Shown: piece by piece, positions 37,601 to 45,661 of the stretch | Numbering within the stretch: position 1 is the first letter of the stretch | How the letters are laid out: each line of letters begins with the position of its first letter | Assembly (NCBI RefSeq): GCF_007997085.1 | Contig: NZ_VORR01000022.1 | Coordinates: forward strand, 1-63,569 | From: Polaribacter sp. IC066 | GTDB taxonomy: Bacteria; Bacteroidota; Bacteroidia; Flavobacteriales; Flavobacteriaceae | Reading direction: 5' to 3' | DNA length: 63,569 bases | Notes under the pieces: generated by a model | The model's input: the letters and a program-made list of their open reading frames with translations, nothing else | Told to the model about the DNA's origin: nothing | The model's database searches: none | Made by a program: the position numbers and the translations under genes

Positions 37601-38072
37601 AACCAAACTCGTCACTAGAACTCCATTGGTATTTAAAGGTAATGTTTAGATCTTCATTTATTTCTTCAAAAACAATTTTATTGCCGAAAATGTTCTTATA
37701 CAAATTTCTTTTGATGCTGTAAAGGCCTGCTTGTCTTTCTGAAAAAGGCTCCCACAAATGGTTTTTACCATTTTGTTGAATTCTAAAAATTGATTTACAA
37801 CCCGTGGTTTCTGCTAATTCCGTTATTTTATCGTCTGTGTAATAAGGAAAAATAGCAAATTCAGCATTCTTTCTTCCCGCTGTCAATCCGCCATTACTAG
37901 AAATAAACATCCAATGATTTGAATCTGATACAATACTCATAAAAAATGGACGCATTGCATGGCTATTTGAAATTTTGTAATACGATTCATTTTGATAATT
38001 TACTAACTCACCAGTAATCTCTTTATTACCTTTAGAGGCTAAATTGTCTTTAATAGAAACAGTTTTACTCAT
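34617..38072 (-). CDS. GH149-like beta-1,3-glucan phosphorylase
   Basis: A 1151-residue protein without a signal peptide, cytoplasmic. It resembles the GH94/GH149/GH161 phosphorylase group: a large N-terminal beta-sandwich (residues ~20-310) including HAMRPFFMSIVSDSNHWMFISS, then an (alpha/alpha)6 barrel. The general-acid Asp is probably D654 in QRPEWNDANNAL, matching the WND of GH94 enzymes. Length and beta-1,3-glucan context point to GH149, whose members release glucose-1-phosphate from beta-1,3-gluco-oligosaccharides; GH94 or GH161 assignment is possible. It starts 2 nt upstream of the GH3 gene. This gives the cell an energy-saving phosphorolytic route beside hydrolysis. Confidence 0.82.
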   Translation of the reverse strand: MSKTVSIKDNLASKGNKEITGELVNYQNESYYKISNSHAMRPFFMSIVSDSNHWMFISSNGGLTAGRKNAEFAIFPYYTDDKITELAETTGCKSIFRIQQNGKNHLWEPFSERQAGLYSIKRNLYKNIFGNKIVFEEINEDLNITFKYQWSSSDEFGFVRKATLVNNSDEELVISMVDGLQNLLPYGVGSDIQGIRSNLVDAYKKCELEADSGLGIYALSAIIVDKAEPSEALKANLVWSLGLENPTYLLSSLQLNNFRRGIEVIQEVDIKAEKGAYFVKAIINVPSHQEKTWIQVADVNQTVSDVTRISELIKKKDHLEDTLHKSIEKGTKKLINLVASSDGLQLSNDELVNTRHFSNTLFNIMRGGIFDDNYAIGKEDFITYLSKANKDLFVKMKGSLQNLPNQFTLEFIKDLADKDADKDFKRLCLEYLPLKFSRRHGDPSRPWNKFSINTKSEVDGSKILDYEGNWRDIFQNWETLAHSYPQFIESMIHKFLNATTFEGYNPYRVTKDGFDWEIIEEHDPWSYIGYWGDHQIIYLLKFLEFIEKHYPSKLAALFNDDIFVYANVPYKIKSYEEILKNPKDTIDFDHQLNSKIDERREKMGADGSLLMDKNDKVYKVNLIEKLLVTVLAKVANFIPEGGIWLNTQRPEWNDANNALVGNGVSMVTLYYLRRFINFFEDIVENSDINDIEISDEVASLFSKILKILDANATILSKKVSDKDRKTVLDGLGNPASEYRAFIYQNGFSTHKTAVTKSSLLHFFAITKNYLDHSIRANKRSDNMYHAYNLMTIENKEEVSISYLSEMLEGQVSVLSSGYLTSQQALDLLDGLKASALFRPDQYSYILYPNKNLPRFTDKNNIPSEKVENSELLQKLVKEGNRSIVEKDILGQYHFNGNFNNAKSVQAALQSLKEEYQSLVAKESDAVLVIFEEIFDHKSFTGRSGTFFGYEGLGSIYWHMVSKLLLAVQENCLLAINADESEVVIGKLLDHYYEIYAGVGLHKSPELYGAFPTDAYSHTPATKGAQQPGMTGQVKEDLLSRLGELGVFVEAGKVVFRPRLLRSSEFLKESKVFEYIDLTNEKQYLNIDKGQLCYTYCQVPIIYNIAAEEKVEVFFKDGSNTLFNTLMLDTVTSEKMFDRSNEIKHIKVSIIK

Positions 38073-38325
38073 ATACTTTATCTTAAATTTATTTATTTTA
38101 TTTTCGATCTATTTTATAAAATTTATGCCGCCTTTCATCGATTCATTTCTATTTAAAATAAAACAACAACGATTGCGGTTTTCTAAATTTATAAACTATT
38201 TTTTATTGAAGAATTAAGTTTGATACTTTGAAGTAAATCTTAAACAAAAATTTTAAGCGAAAATATTTTTTTATACTACAACATCAGTAATTAAAATTAC
38301 CGATATTCTATTCTATATTGATCTT

Positions 38326-39156
38326 TTATTGATACACCTTTACATAATCTACCAACATTGTTTGCGGGAATACAGTTTCATCATTCGGCGCACCAACAAA
38401 GGTACCACCAACGGCTAAATTTAAAATGATATAAAATTGATTATCATTAAAAACCCACTCTGCACCTTCTGGCAAATCTGCAGGCGTAATTTGATTATAC
38501 AAAACATCATCTACATAATAATTAATATAATTTTCTCCCCATTCTATACCAAATATATGAAAATCGGTATCAAAACGATCATTTTCTAATTCATAACTTT
38601 TTGTAATAGCATCTCCTGCAGAATAACCCGGTCCATGAATACTGCCGTGTGTTATTGTTGGTTCTTGACCTCTACCTTCCATAATATCGATTTCACCAAT
38701 TTGTGGCCAAATAACAGTTCCGTTAGCATCGTCTCCTAACAACCAAAACGCAGGCCATAAACCTTTACCCCAAGGCAATTTAATTCTCGCCTCATAACGA
38801 CCGTATGTATTTTGATAAATTCCTTTCGTTAATAATTTTGCTGATGAATACGTAGAACCCATATAAGACTCTTTTAAAGCTGTAATATGCAGCATCCCGT
38901 CTTTTACCTGAATGTTTTCAGGACGATCTGAATAATATTGCAATTCGTTATTACCCCAACCATTTTGACCTGTACCAATATCATAGGTCCATTTACTTGA
39001 ATCTAGAGCACCATCTGTGTTAAACTCATCTGCCCAAACTAAATTCTCTAAAGTTGTGACGGTTTGGGTTTCATTAGTATCACAACTGTAAATGCCAAAA
39101 AGTGCAACTACTGCAAAATACTTACTTAACGATTTAAATTTATTTTTGAAATTCAT
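38326..39156 (-). CDS. GH16 laminarinase lipoprotein
   Basis: A 276-residue GH16 enzyme with a lipobox (Cys at 25, GIYSC). The catalytic motif GEIDIMEGRG has nucleophile E155, assisting D157 and acid/base E160. The extra Met between Ile and Glu (ExDxxE form) is typical of laminarinases (endo-beta-1,3-glucanases). Substrate-binding aromatic segments (GLWPAFWLLGDDA, ITHGSIHGPGYS) support this. It is expected on the outer surface, making the first cuts in laminarin. A 253-nt gap separates it from the phosphorylase gene. No convincing terminator or operator copy is visible there, so read-through within one operon is likely. Confidence 0.93.
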   Translation of the reverse strand: MNFKNKFKSLSKYFAVVALFGIYSCDTNETQTVTTLENLVWADEFNTDGALDSSKWTYDIGTGQNGWGNNELQYYSDRPENIQVKDGMLHITALKESYMGSTYSSAKLLTKGIYQNTYGRYEARIKLPWGKGLWPAFWLLGDDANGTVIWPQIGEIDIMEGRGQEPTITHGSIHGPGYSAGDAITKSYELENDRFDTDFHIFGIEWGENYINYYVDDVLYNQITPADLPEGAEWVFNDNQFYIILNLAVGGTFVGAPNDETVFPQTMLVDYVKVYQ

Positions 39157-39183
39157 CTTTCAATGTTTTAAAGTTTTAGAATA

Positions 39184-40578
39184 TTATTTATAAAAATAGA
39201 TGTTGTCTAAAATAAAATCAGGACCACCAACTAAAATAATAGCACCTAAATTATTTTTTTGATTTCTTATATTTCCTGTTAATGGAATATCAAAAGAAGT
39301 CCATTCACCTGCTCTTAATCTAGAAGCATTAAATCTAAGGTCTCTATCATCAACTATCGGGTTACCACCTCCGTCGGATTCAATCATTTGATTAGCACCA
39401 ACATCTCTAATTTGAAAACCAACAGATGATCCCTCAATTAAAGTAAATACATCTACATGAAACATTGTAAATGTTGAGGCATTTATTGTTGAATTAAAAA
39501 GAATACCTGTAAAGTTATTACTAGTGTAAGATTGTAAATTATCTCCATTAGTTGTTGTTAAACTTGATTGAGTTGTTGATCCTCCAAATCCTGGGTTAAA
39601 ATTACTTTCAGTAGCATTTATGTATGCATCACTAAAAATTGAAAGCACATTATTACTGTCTTGTGCTGGAACTGGTGATTTTGGAAAATCTCCTAAAGAA
39701 TTAATAGTTAATGATCCTTGAGTATCTACACCGTTTAATGCGCCAGTTATAATAGCAGAACCTTGACTTATAACTGTTATTAAACCTTTTGAATCTACGG
39801 TGGCTACCGATGTATCCGAACTATTAAACGTAAAGTAACTAGCAGCAACATTTGTTGTTACATCTTCACCGCTACCTACATTGAGTGTTTGCGTTAAACC
39901 GGTTGTTGCTATTCTACTTCCGTTAAAAGTTGTTGTTGAATTTTCTGTTCCATTAAAGATTAAAGGACGCGGTTGTGCTATATTTCCTAGTTTCTCATAT
40001 CTTAATTCATCTATCCAAAAAGTGTTTACAACATTATCGGTTGCACTTCTAGCACCTTCTGCATACCAGAATAAACCTGTTTCTGCAGTCAATGGTGTAG
40101 CATCTGGAATTGGAATTATATACTTTCTCCATTGCGTTGTAATTGGCATATTGTTTCTAGTAACTTGATACTTGTTATTATTATCACCATTTATACCAAA
40201 GCCTATCTCATTAATATCACCTGGTGTTAAAGATTTTGCCCAAAAAGTAAGGGCATCATAACCAGATATATTTCTTGGAGAACTTACAGGGAAGTTTGCA
40301 CCACCATAACCAATGCCAAATGCAGGTATATCGAATCTCATTGAAGATGATCCTAAATATTTAACATCTGTATCTACACTAAAAGCCTCTTGAAAAGAAT
40401 CTCCAAAAGGCTGATACTCTAGACCCCCAGTAAAACCGTCAATAAAAACTTCTGGACTTGTATCAAAAGTAGCTACCTGCGCATCATCAGAAAGTTCTCT
40501 TTCACAACTTGTTATTAGTATAAAAATCAATCCTAATAAAAAGGTTGTTTTCGGATTCATAAATTTCATTTTTTTCAT
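39184..40578 (-). CDS. Surface glycan-binding lipoprotein with Big2 domain (copy 2)
   Basis: A 464-residue lipoprotein (lipobox ILITSC). It has three parts: an N-terminal beta-sandwich (about 45-195; VFIDGFTGGLEYQPFGDSF … YDALTFWAKS), a bacterial Ig-like Big2 domain (about 205-295; DTSVATVDSKGLITVISQGSAIITG), and a C-terminal sandwich beginning VLSIFSDAYINATESNF and ending FILDNIYFYK. It has no catalytic residues. It is a paralogue of the next gene upstream. The role is probably surface binding of beta-glucan for the SusCD system. Its exact binding module family is not recognised. Confidence 0.78.
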   Translation of the reverse strand: MKKMKFMNPKTTFLLGLIFILITSCERELSDDAQVATFDTSPEVFIDGFTGGLEYQPFGDSFQEAFSVDTDVKYLGSSSMRFDIPAFGIGYGGANFPVSSPRNISGYDALTFWAKSLTPGDINEIGFGINGDNNNKYQVTRNNMPITTQWRKYIIPIPDATPLTAETGLFWYAEGARSATDNVVNTFWIDELRYEKLGNIAQPRPLIFNGTENSTTTFNGSRIATTGLTQTLNVGSGEDVTTNVAASYFTFNSSDTSVATVDSKGLITVISQGSAIITGALNGVDTQGSLTINSLGDFPKSPVPAQDSNNVLSIFSDAYINATESNFNPGFGGSTTQSSLTTTNGDNLQSYTSNNFTGILFNSTINASTFTMFHVDVFTLIEGSSVGFQIRDVGANQMIESDGGGNPIVDDRDLRFNASRLRAGEWTSFDIPLTGNIRNQKNNLGAIILVGGPDFILDNIYFYK

Positions 40579-40630
40579 TTTTTCATTTTTTTATATTATT
40601 CCTATATGCTTACATACATCATAATAATGA

Positions 40631-42031
40631 TTACTCATAAAAATAAATATTATCTAAATAGATATTTCTCAATGATGAAAAATTAATATTTTCAAAGATA
40701 ATTTGCCCTATGTTGGTTCTATTTGTTGCATTTAAAGGGAACTCAATAGTAAGCCATGTATTCGCAACAATCTTTGCTGATTTTCTGACAAATAATTGTT
40801 GTCTAGTATCATCACCACCGCCACCAACTTGGTCAGGTCCAAAATCTAAAATCGTAACTAAAAAGTCGAAATTTGCCGGCACCTCTCCAGGTATATACAG
40901 ATTAAAATGTAAATTAGACTTTTCGGTTATGTCTACTGTTGGATTAGAAAATTGAATACCCACAAAGTTAAAATTAGTGTAATTTAAAATATGATCTCCA
41001 TTAATATTGAAATCAGCAGACAACGTAGTTTGATAAGGTTGCCAATATCCATTGAAAAAATCTACAGGCGTATTGGTGTAATGATCACTAAAAATAGAAG
41101 TTACCTTGTTAGTATCCCTTACCGGTGTTGGCGGTAATACAAAAATACCACCTGATTTTATGGTTAATGAACCCGCCGCTTCTAAACCCCCTAAACTTGC
41201 CGTGATCACGGCTGTTCCTTGAGAAATAACAGTTACCAAACCAAACACATCTACAGTGGCTACAGCAGCATCTGAAGAAGAAAAATCAAAATAATTAGGA
41301 GCTACAGTTATTGTTTGATTGACCCCAGAAGCTAAATTAAAAGTTTGTACTAAATCTGCAACTTTTACATTTACCCCAATAAAAGAAGCTGTAATAATAT
41401 CTTTACCATTTTGAATAGCTGGCCTTGGTTGTGCAATGGTTCCTAATTTTTCATATTTTAATTCATCTATCCAAAAAGAATAACCATCTCCGTCTTCTGG
41501 TCCTTCTGCAAACCACATCATACCGCTTTCTTTCGTAAGCTTCGATGCCATTGGAATAGGAATAATATATTTTACCCAATTCGTAGTCAATAAAAGCCCT
41601 TGTTTGCTTACTTGGAATTTATTTTCACCAAAATCTTGACCAAACCCAATATCATTAATAGTTGCCGTTTTTGTTGATTTTGCCCAAAAAGTAAGCGCAT
41701 CATAACCCGATAAATTTCTTCCTCCGTTATCATCTCTAAAAATTGCACCCGCATACGCCCCTTCTGGGTCGCCAAAATTTGGCACATCAAAACGCATAGA
41801 AGCTGCTCCTTGATATTTAGTTTCTGTATCCACAGAAAAAGCAGTGAATTTAGAATCTGCGAAAGGATAATATTCTAATCCTCCGCTAAAACCATCTAAA
41901 AACACTTCTGCCGATGCAGAAAAAGTAGCAACTGTTGCGTCTTCCGAAATTTCTCTTTCGCAACTGATTATGGCTATCATCAACATTGCTAAAAATGTGA
42001 TTTTTTTGAATTGGTTTGCTGTTGTTTTCAT
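40631..42031 (-). CDS. Surface glycan-binding lipoprotein with Big2 domain (copy 1)
   Basis: A paralogue of the preceding-coordinate gene with the same three-part plan. There is an N-terminal sandwich (VFLDGFSGGLEYYPFADSK … YDALTFWAKS), a Big2 domain (DAAVATVDVFGLVTVISQGTAVITA) and a C-terminal sandwich (VTSIFSDHYTNTPVDFF … IYLDNIYFYE). The start used is the ATG at 42031, giving MKTTANQFKKITFLAMLMIAIISC with a lipobox. The upstream ATG at 42055 would add 8 residues and overlap the previous gene by 11 bp. The two paralogues have clearly diverged in the C-terminal module, so they may bind different parts or lengths of the glucan. Confidence 0.78.
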   Translation of the reverse strand: MKTTANQFKKITFLAMLMIAIISCEREISEDATVATFSASAEVFLDGFSGGLEYYPFADSKFTAFSVDTETKYQGAASMRFDVPNFGDPEGAYAGAIFRDDNGGRNLSGYDALTFWAKSTKTATINDIGFGQDFGENKFQVSKQGLLLTTNWVKYIIPIPMASKLTKESGMMWFAEGPEDGDGYSFWIDELKYEKLGTIAQPRPAIQNGKDIITASFIGVNVKVADLVQTFNLASGVNQTITVAPNYFDFSSSDAAVATVDVFGLVTVISQGTAVITASLGGLEAAGSLTIKSGGIFVLPPTPVRDTNKVTSIFSDHYTNTPVDFFNGYWQPYQTTLSADFNINGDHILNYTNFNFVGIQFSNPTVDITEKSNLHFNLYIPGEVPANFDFLVTILDFGPDQVGGGGDDTRQQLFVRKSAKIVANTWLTIEFPLNATNRTNIGQIIFENINFSSLRNIYLDNIYFYE

Positions 42032-42044
42032 TAAAGGCAAATTT

Positions 42045-45000
42045 CTATTTTCCAATATTGATATGAATATATGTTCTAATTTCCCATTCAGAGCCGTTTG
42101 CGAAACCTACCGGACTTAAGGCGGGTTGTGTAGCAAATGCACTGGCAGTTTGCGTTGGTGTATATCTTGGAGAGAATTCATTTAAAGATCTCCAAGTACC
42201 TCTAAGACCAATTTTAGTATCTGGTAAAACATACCAATCTGGTTTGCCAACAGATGTTGATACATCTAACATTAATTGCGCCGGATATGTTAAGTTAAAA
42301 TCTCTATGATAATCAAAAGGGCCCCAATCATTAAATTTGGCCATTCCGGTAACTTTCATTTTATTGTAAATCATTCTAACATCGCCACCAAATCGTTTAA
42401 TTAATCTTTCGTCGCTACCTCTTGCTTGTCCAGTACCATAGTAGAAATTAGCAATTAAACCTAAATCTGGATTCACTTTTGAAACCATTCTAGAATTTAC
42501 TTCCCATAAATCTTCTGCAGGCGCAGAATTTGGAAATGCAAATGAAGTACGGTTTGCCAAGAAACCTATCCAAGCATCTTGGGTTGTAGGTAAATGACGA
42601 AATACAAAACCTAAATTCATTGCAAACTTTGCATCTTCTGCTTTGTCATTATCCCACTCATACATAAAAGTTCCTGGTGTTGGATCGAAAGTTAGTAAAA
42701 GTTCTCCCGCCGTTGTTTCTCTATTTCCTCTAACTGCAAAAGGATCATCGACAATATTTCTTAATCTTCCAGGAGCACCAACATCATTAGGAATTGCACC
42801 TACCAAAGGTTTTTGCCATAAAAAATTTGGCGCTATTTGAAAATTGCCTGTATTGTATGTAAAACCAGTTAAAAAATTCGTTTGATTTCCGCTACCAGAA
42901 TCTTTTAATTGCCATCCTGTAAAAGTCATTGTTTGATCAAATCCTCCGTTGGCCACTAACCCCATCACTGCAGATTGTGCGTACCAATTAAAAGTTCCGT
43001 TTTGATACGTAACCTTCATTTTACCACCCCAATTATCAGTCGCTTTTATTTCATCGTTATAAACGGTATAGTTTCCAGCCGATCCTGTAACATCTTGATA
43101 CGCTCTGCCAATTAAAGGCTGACCACCCCATATTGCACCTGCTTGTATACCAAAGCGCTCTCCTTTTCTTTCTATAGCCAACGTTACCCTTCTTGTTTTT
43201 GGCATCGGAATAAACCCTGATGTTTGCGCATCTGTGTTTTTAGCTATATCTTCATGAAACATTCCTGTAAAAGTATAATGCCCAAGTTCTTTTCTGTATT
43301 TTAACAAAATAGCAGGGTTTGCTCCCCACCATAATTGCGGACCAAATGCAGCTTTTAATCCTTTTAAAGCTCCTTTACCGTCTACCTCAACACCCATAAT
43401 TTCTCCATTATAAATATCAAGATTAGGACCATAATTTGCTTCTGGATATAAACCGAAAAAATCGCCTTCATCACCCCAATGGTAATGGCCTACTCTGTAA
43501 AAACCTCTTACATCGGCGTTTTTAGCATTCCACTCAAAAGAAGCATTGTACACCCGTAACCTATTATTATCTGTTAAAATAATGTCTCCATTATCTGAAC
43601 CAACTGTTATAGGTCTCCCTACATTTTCATAAAAAATATCATCTATTGGGTTTCCGGCAATATTTCCTAAAATATTAAAGTTTACCTCTGCTTTCATATT
43701 TGGCGAAGCTTGACCTTGAACACCTATATAATAGGACGCCATATGATCGAAACCTGTTCTGTCTGGGAACGTTTGACCCGTTGGATCATTTAAAGATTCT
43801 GTTGTTAAAAGTGAACCCCCTGTATTAAAAGTGGTAAATTCTGCTCTTAAACTACTCAAACTAACTTTCTCATTTCCTCCAATAGCTGCTTTGTCTCCTC
43901 TAGCTCTTAACACAGCATCCATTAAATTAATTTTAGAGAAGTGATCATTTACAAATTCTGCATTTATACCTTCACCATAAGGATTTAAACTGTGTGCTTG
44001 CTTTAGTGCGTAATAAGCAGCTCTTGGATATAATGTGTATAATCCTCTTGAATTAGTTGGTCCTTTGGCACAAATACCAAACCATTCTTCATTCATATTA
44101 TTTGCGCCGGGATAAGCGATATCTAACGCATATCCGCCGCCACTCCAAGTAGCTTCTGTTTGTTGTGAGTCTGCGTCTTTTCTATCATCAAAACCAGCTT
44201 TCCACCAGCCATCAGAAAATTGAAATGTAAAACCACCAATAGAGTTTTGTACTTTTCCTAAACCAGCAGCATTTGCATAAATCTCTTTCCAATTTTCTAC
44301 CATGTAAAAAGCTTGCATTTTTTGATCTTCTTGGTTTTCAATAGCATTGTATGCATCCGCTCCAAACTCTGTAAACATAATTGGAATGTTTAACTTCTCT
44401 TTTACGACCTGAAACATGTCTCCAAAAGACTTTCCTCTATAAGTGTTTGTGCCGTAAATATCAATGTCTTTACATTCTTCTGCAATAATATCTATGAATA
44501 ATACATCTCCATTACAAATGGCAACTGGGTGAGAGGAATCTATTCCCTTCATTATTTTAGCGGCCTCGTTCATTAATTTATACATAGGTCTCCCACGATT
44601 TTCACCTACAGCATCAATTTGTTCTTGACCTTCAGGAAAATCTTCAGTTTCTGCACCCGCCCAAAAAAGACCGTAATTATTTTCGTTTCCTAATAGATAC
44701 ATTAAAATACCTGGGGTATCTTTATATTGTTTTACTAAATCTGCTACCTCTTTTAAAAGAAATTTTTGAGTTCTTGCCTCTCCATATTTTGTTACTGGAG
44801 TCCAAACACCCTCTAAAGTTAATCCATAACGACCAAATGAATGATTTAACATGGTATAAATACCATAATTTTCATACATATAACGTATCCACTTTGCTGG
44901 CACTCCTGTATATTGTCTTACCGTATTCACACCCATATTTTGAAGTAAAGACATTTCTGAATCTAATGCTGCTTTGATAATATCGTCAGATTTTTTCCAA

Positions 45001-45191
45001 AAATTAGCATTTACAGTATTTGTACCAATCGGAATATAATCCCAGTTCATGCCATTTACCATAAAGGCTTTTCCGTTTACGGTAAGTTTCATTCCTTGCT
45101 CATTATTTACAACAGCAACTTTATCTGTCATTTGAGCAAATAAACTTGCCGTGCACAAGAAAAGTAAAAATCTTAAAAAAGTGTTTTTCAT
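42045..45191 (-). CDS. Glycosidase fused to an outer-membrane beta-barrel
   Basis: A 1048-residue protein with signal peptide MKNTFLRFLLFLCTASLFAQ. Residues ~25-405 are a TIM-barrel glycosidase (likely E170 in LMYLLGNENNYGLFW and E275 in PIMFTEFGADAY; loop FTFQFSDGWWKAGF). Residues ~445-1048 are a succession of amphipathic strands with aromatic belts (for example ATWSGG, RVGHYHWGDEGDFFG, FTGMFHEDI, MKVTYQNGTFNWYAQSAV), as in an outer-membrane beta-barrel. The enzyme would thus be held at the outer membrane by its own barrel rather than by a lipid. Which side the catalytic domain faces cannot be decided. It is the first gene of the long operon and is preceded by the operator-promoter at 45281-45340. 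Confidence 0.75.
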   Translation of the reverse strand: MKNTFLRFLLFLCTASLFAQMTDKVAVVNNEQGMKLTVNGKAFMVNGMNWDYIPIGTNTVNANFWKKSDDIIKAALDSEMSLLQNMGVNTVRQYTGVPAKWIRYMYENYGIYTMLNHSFGRYGLTLEGVWTPVTKYGEARTQKFLLKEVADLVKQYKDTPGILMYLLGNENNYGLFWAGAETEDFPEGQEQIDAVGENRGRPMYKLMNEAAKIMKGIDSSHPVAICNGDVLFIDIIAEECKDIDIYGTNTYRGKSFGDMFQVVKEKLNIPIMFTEFGADAYNAIENQEDQKMQAFYMVENWKEIYANAAGLGKVQNSIGGFTFQFSDGWWKAGFDDRKDADSQQTEATWSGGGYALDIAYPGANNMNEEWFGICAKGPTNSRGLYTLYPRAAYYALKQAHSLNPYGEGINAEFVNDHFSKINLMDAVLRARGDKAAIGGNEKVSLSSLRAEFTTFNTGGSLLTTESLNDPTGQTFPDRTGFDHMASYYIGVQGQASPNMKAEVNFNILGNIAGNPIDDIFYENVGRPITVGSDNGDIILTDNNRLRVYNASFEWNAKNADVRGFYRVGHYHWGDEGDFFGLYPEANYGPNLDIYNGEIMGVEVDGKGALKGLKAAFGPQLWWGANPAILLKYRKELGHYTFTGMFHEDIAKNTDAQTSGFIPMPKTRRVTLAIERKGERFGIQAGAIWGGQPLIGRAYQDVTGSAGNYTVYNDEIKATDNWGGKMKVTYQNGTFNWYAQSAVMGLVANGGFDQTMTFTGWQLKDSGSGNQTNFLTGFTYNTGNFQIAPNFLWQKPLVGAIPNDVGAPGRLRNIVDDPFAVRGNRETTAGELLLTFDPTPGTFMYEWDNDKAEDAKFAMNLGFVFRHLPTTQDAWIGFLANRTSFAFPNSAPAEDLWEVNSRMVSKVNPDLGLIANFYYGTGQARGSDERLIKRFGGDVRMIYNKMKVTGMAKFNDWGPFDYHRDFNLTYPAQLMLDVSTSVGKPDWYVLPDTKIGLRGTWRSLNEFSPRYTPTQTASAFATQPALSPVGFANGSEWEIRTYIHINIGK

Positions 45192-45280
45192 AATTTTCTT
45201 TTTAGTCTTAAAATTGTGCTTTCTAGGAAATAGCTTCGGAAAGCAAAATCAGTTAAATTAATTGAAATAATATATTTTCA

Positions 45281-45340
45281 TAAAATTAGCGTATTTTTTT
45301 TATCAAATTGTTAAAATTTACCGCAACAAAAGGCATACAT
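45281..45340 (-). promoter_or_regulatory. Operator-promoter of the long glucan operon
   Basis: On the minus strand: TGTATG, 4 nt, TTGTTGCGG (together 45321-45339), then exactly 32 nt, then TAATTTTA (45281-45288) as -7 box, with TTTG 15 nt before it. The same element and the same 32-nt spacing occur before susC (53194-53252). It lies about 90-150 nt before the fusion gene. The 45192-45661 gap otherwise holds a long inverted repeat and the susCD-operon terminator. Confidence 0.65.
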
Positions 45341-45501
45341 TATTAAATTCATTGAAATTTATTGAAAATAAAGGATTTACAAAAGAAAAAAAAACTTTAG
45401 TTGAGATGCTAAATAAGGTCATGTTGTGGTGTTGTATTGTAAAAAACAAATACAATATTGTGAAATTTAGATTATTATTTTAATTTTAAGCAGTAAGTAG
45501 T

Positions 45502-45588
45502 GCATAAAAATCGAGAAGTTTAAGATAAATAAAACACAATCCTTTGTGTTTTATTTAACACTTTATGAATCTCAAAACTTTTTTATGC
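45502..45588. repeat. Long imperfect inverted repeat between the two glucan operons
   Basis: The outer arms GCATAAAAA (45502-45510) and TTTTTATGC (45580-45588) pair. The core AATAAAACACAA (45528-45539) pairs with TTGTGTTTTATT (45544-45555) around a 4-nt loop. Between them AGTTT and AAACT also pair, so the two ~40-nt halves fold back with a bulge on one side. It may be part of a 3' leader, a small RNA, or a MITE-like insertion; nothing decides. Confidence 0.55.
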
Positions 45589-45612
45589 CGATACTTTTAT
45601 CCATAAAAAAAA

Positions 45613-45634
45613 GGTAAGCTATTAATAGCTTACC
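45613..45634 (-). terminator. Terminator of the SusCD operon
   Basis: GGTAAGCTATT (45613-45623) is directly followed by its perfect complement AATAGCTTACC (45624-45634), flanked by A8 and T8. On the minus strand it lies ~28 nt after the last gene of the susCD operon. Confidence 0.85.
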
Positions 45635-45661
45635 TTTTTTTTATCAATTAATATATAAGTT

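Noticed and set aside
38073..38325. A possible terminator or separate promoter between the GH16 and phosphorylase genes.
   Set aside because: Only a 6-bp AT hairpin without a T-run on the minus strand, and no operator copy; one continuous operon is the simpler reading.
40613..40618. CATACA upstream of one Big2 lipoprotein gene, half of the operator.
   Set aside because: The other half-site (CCGCAACAA-like) is absent and the position is inside the operon.
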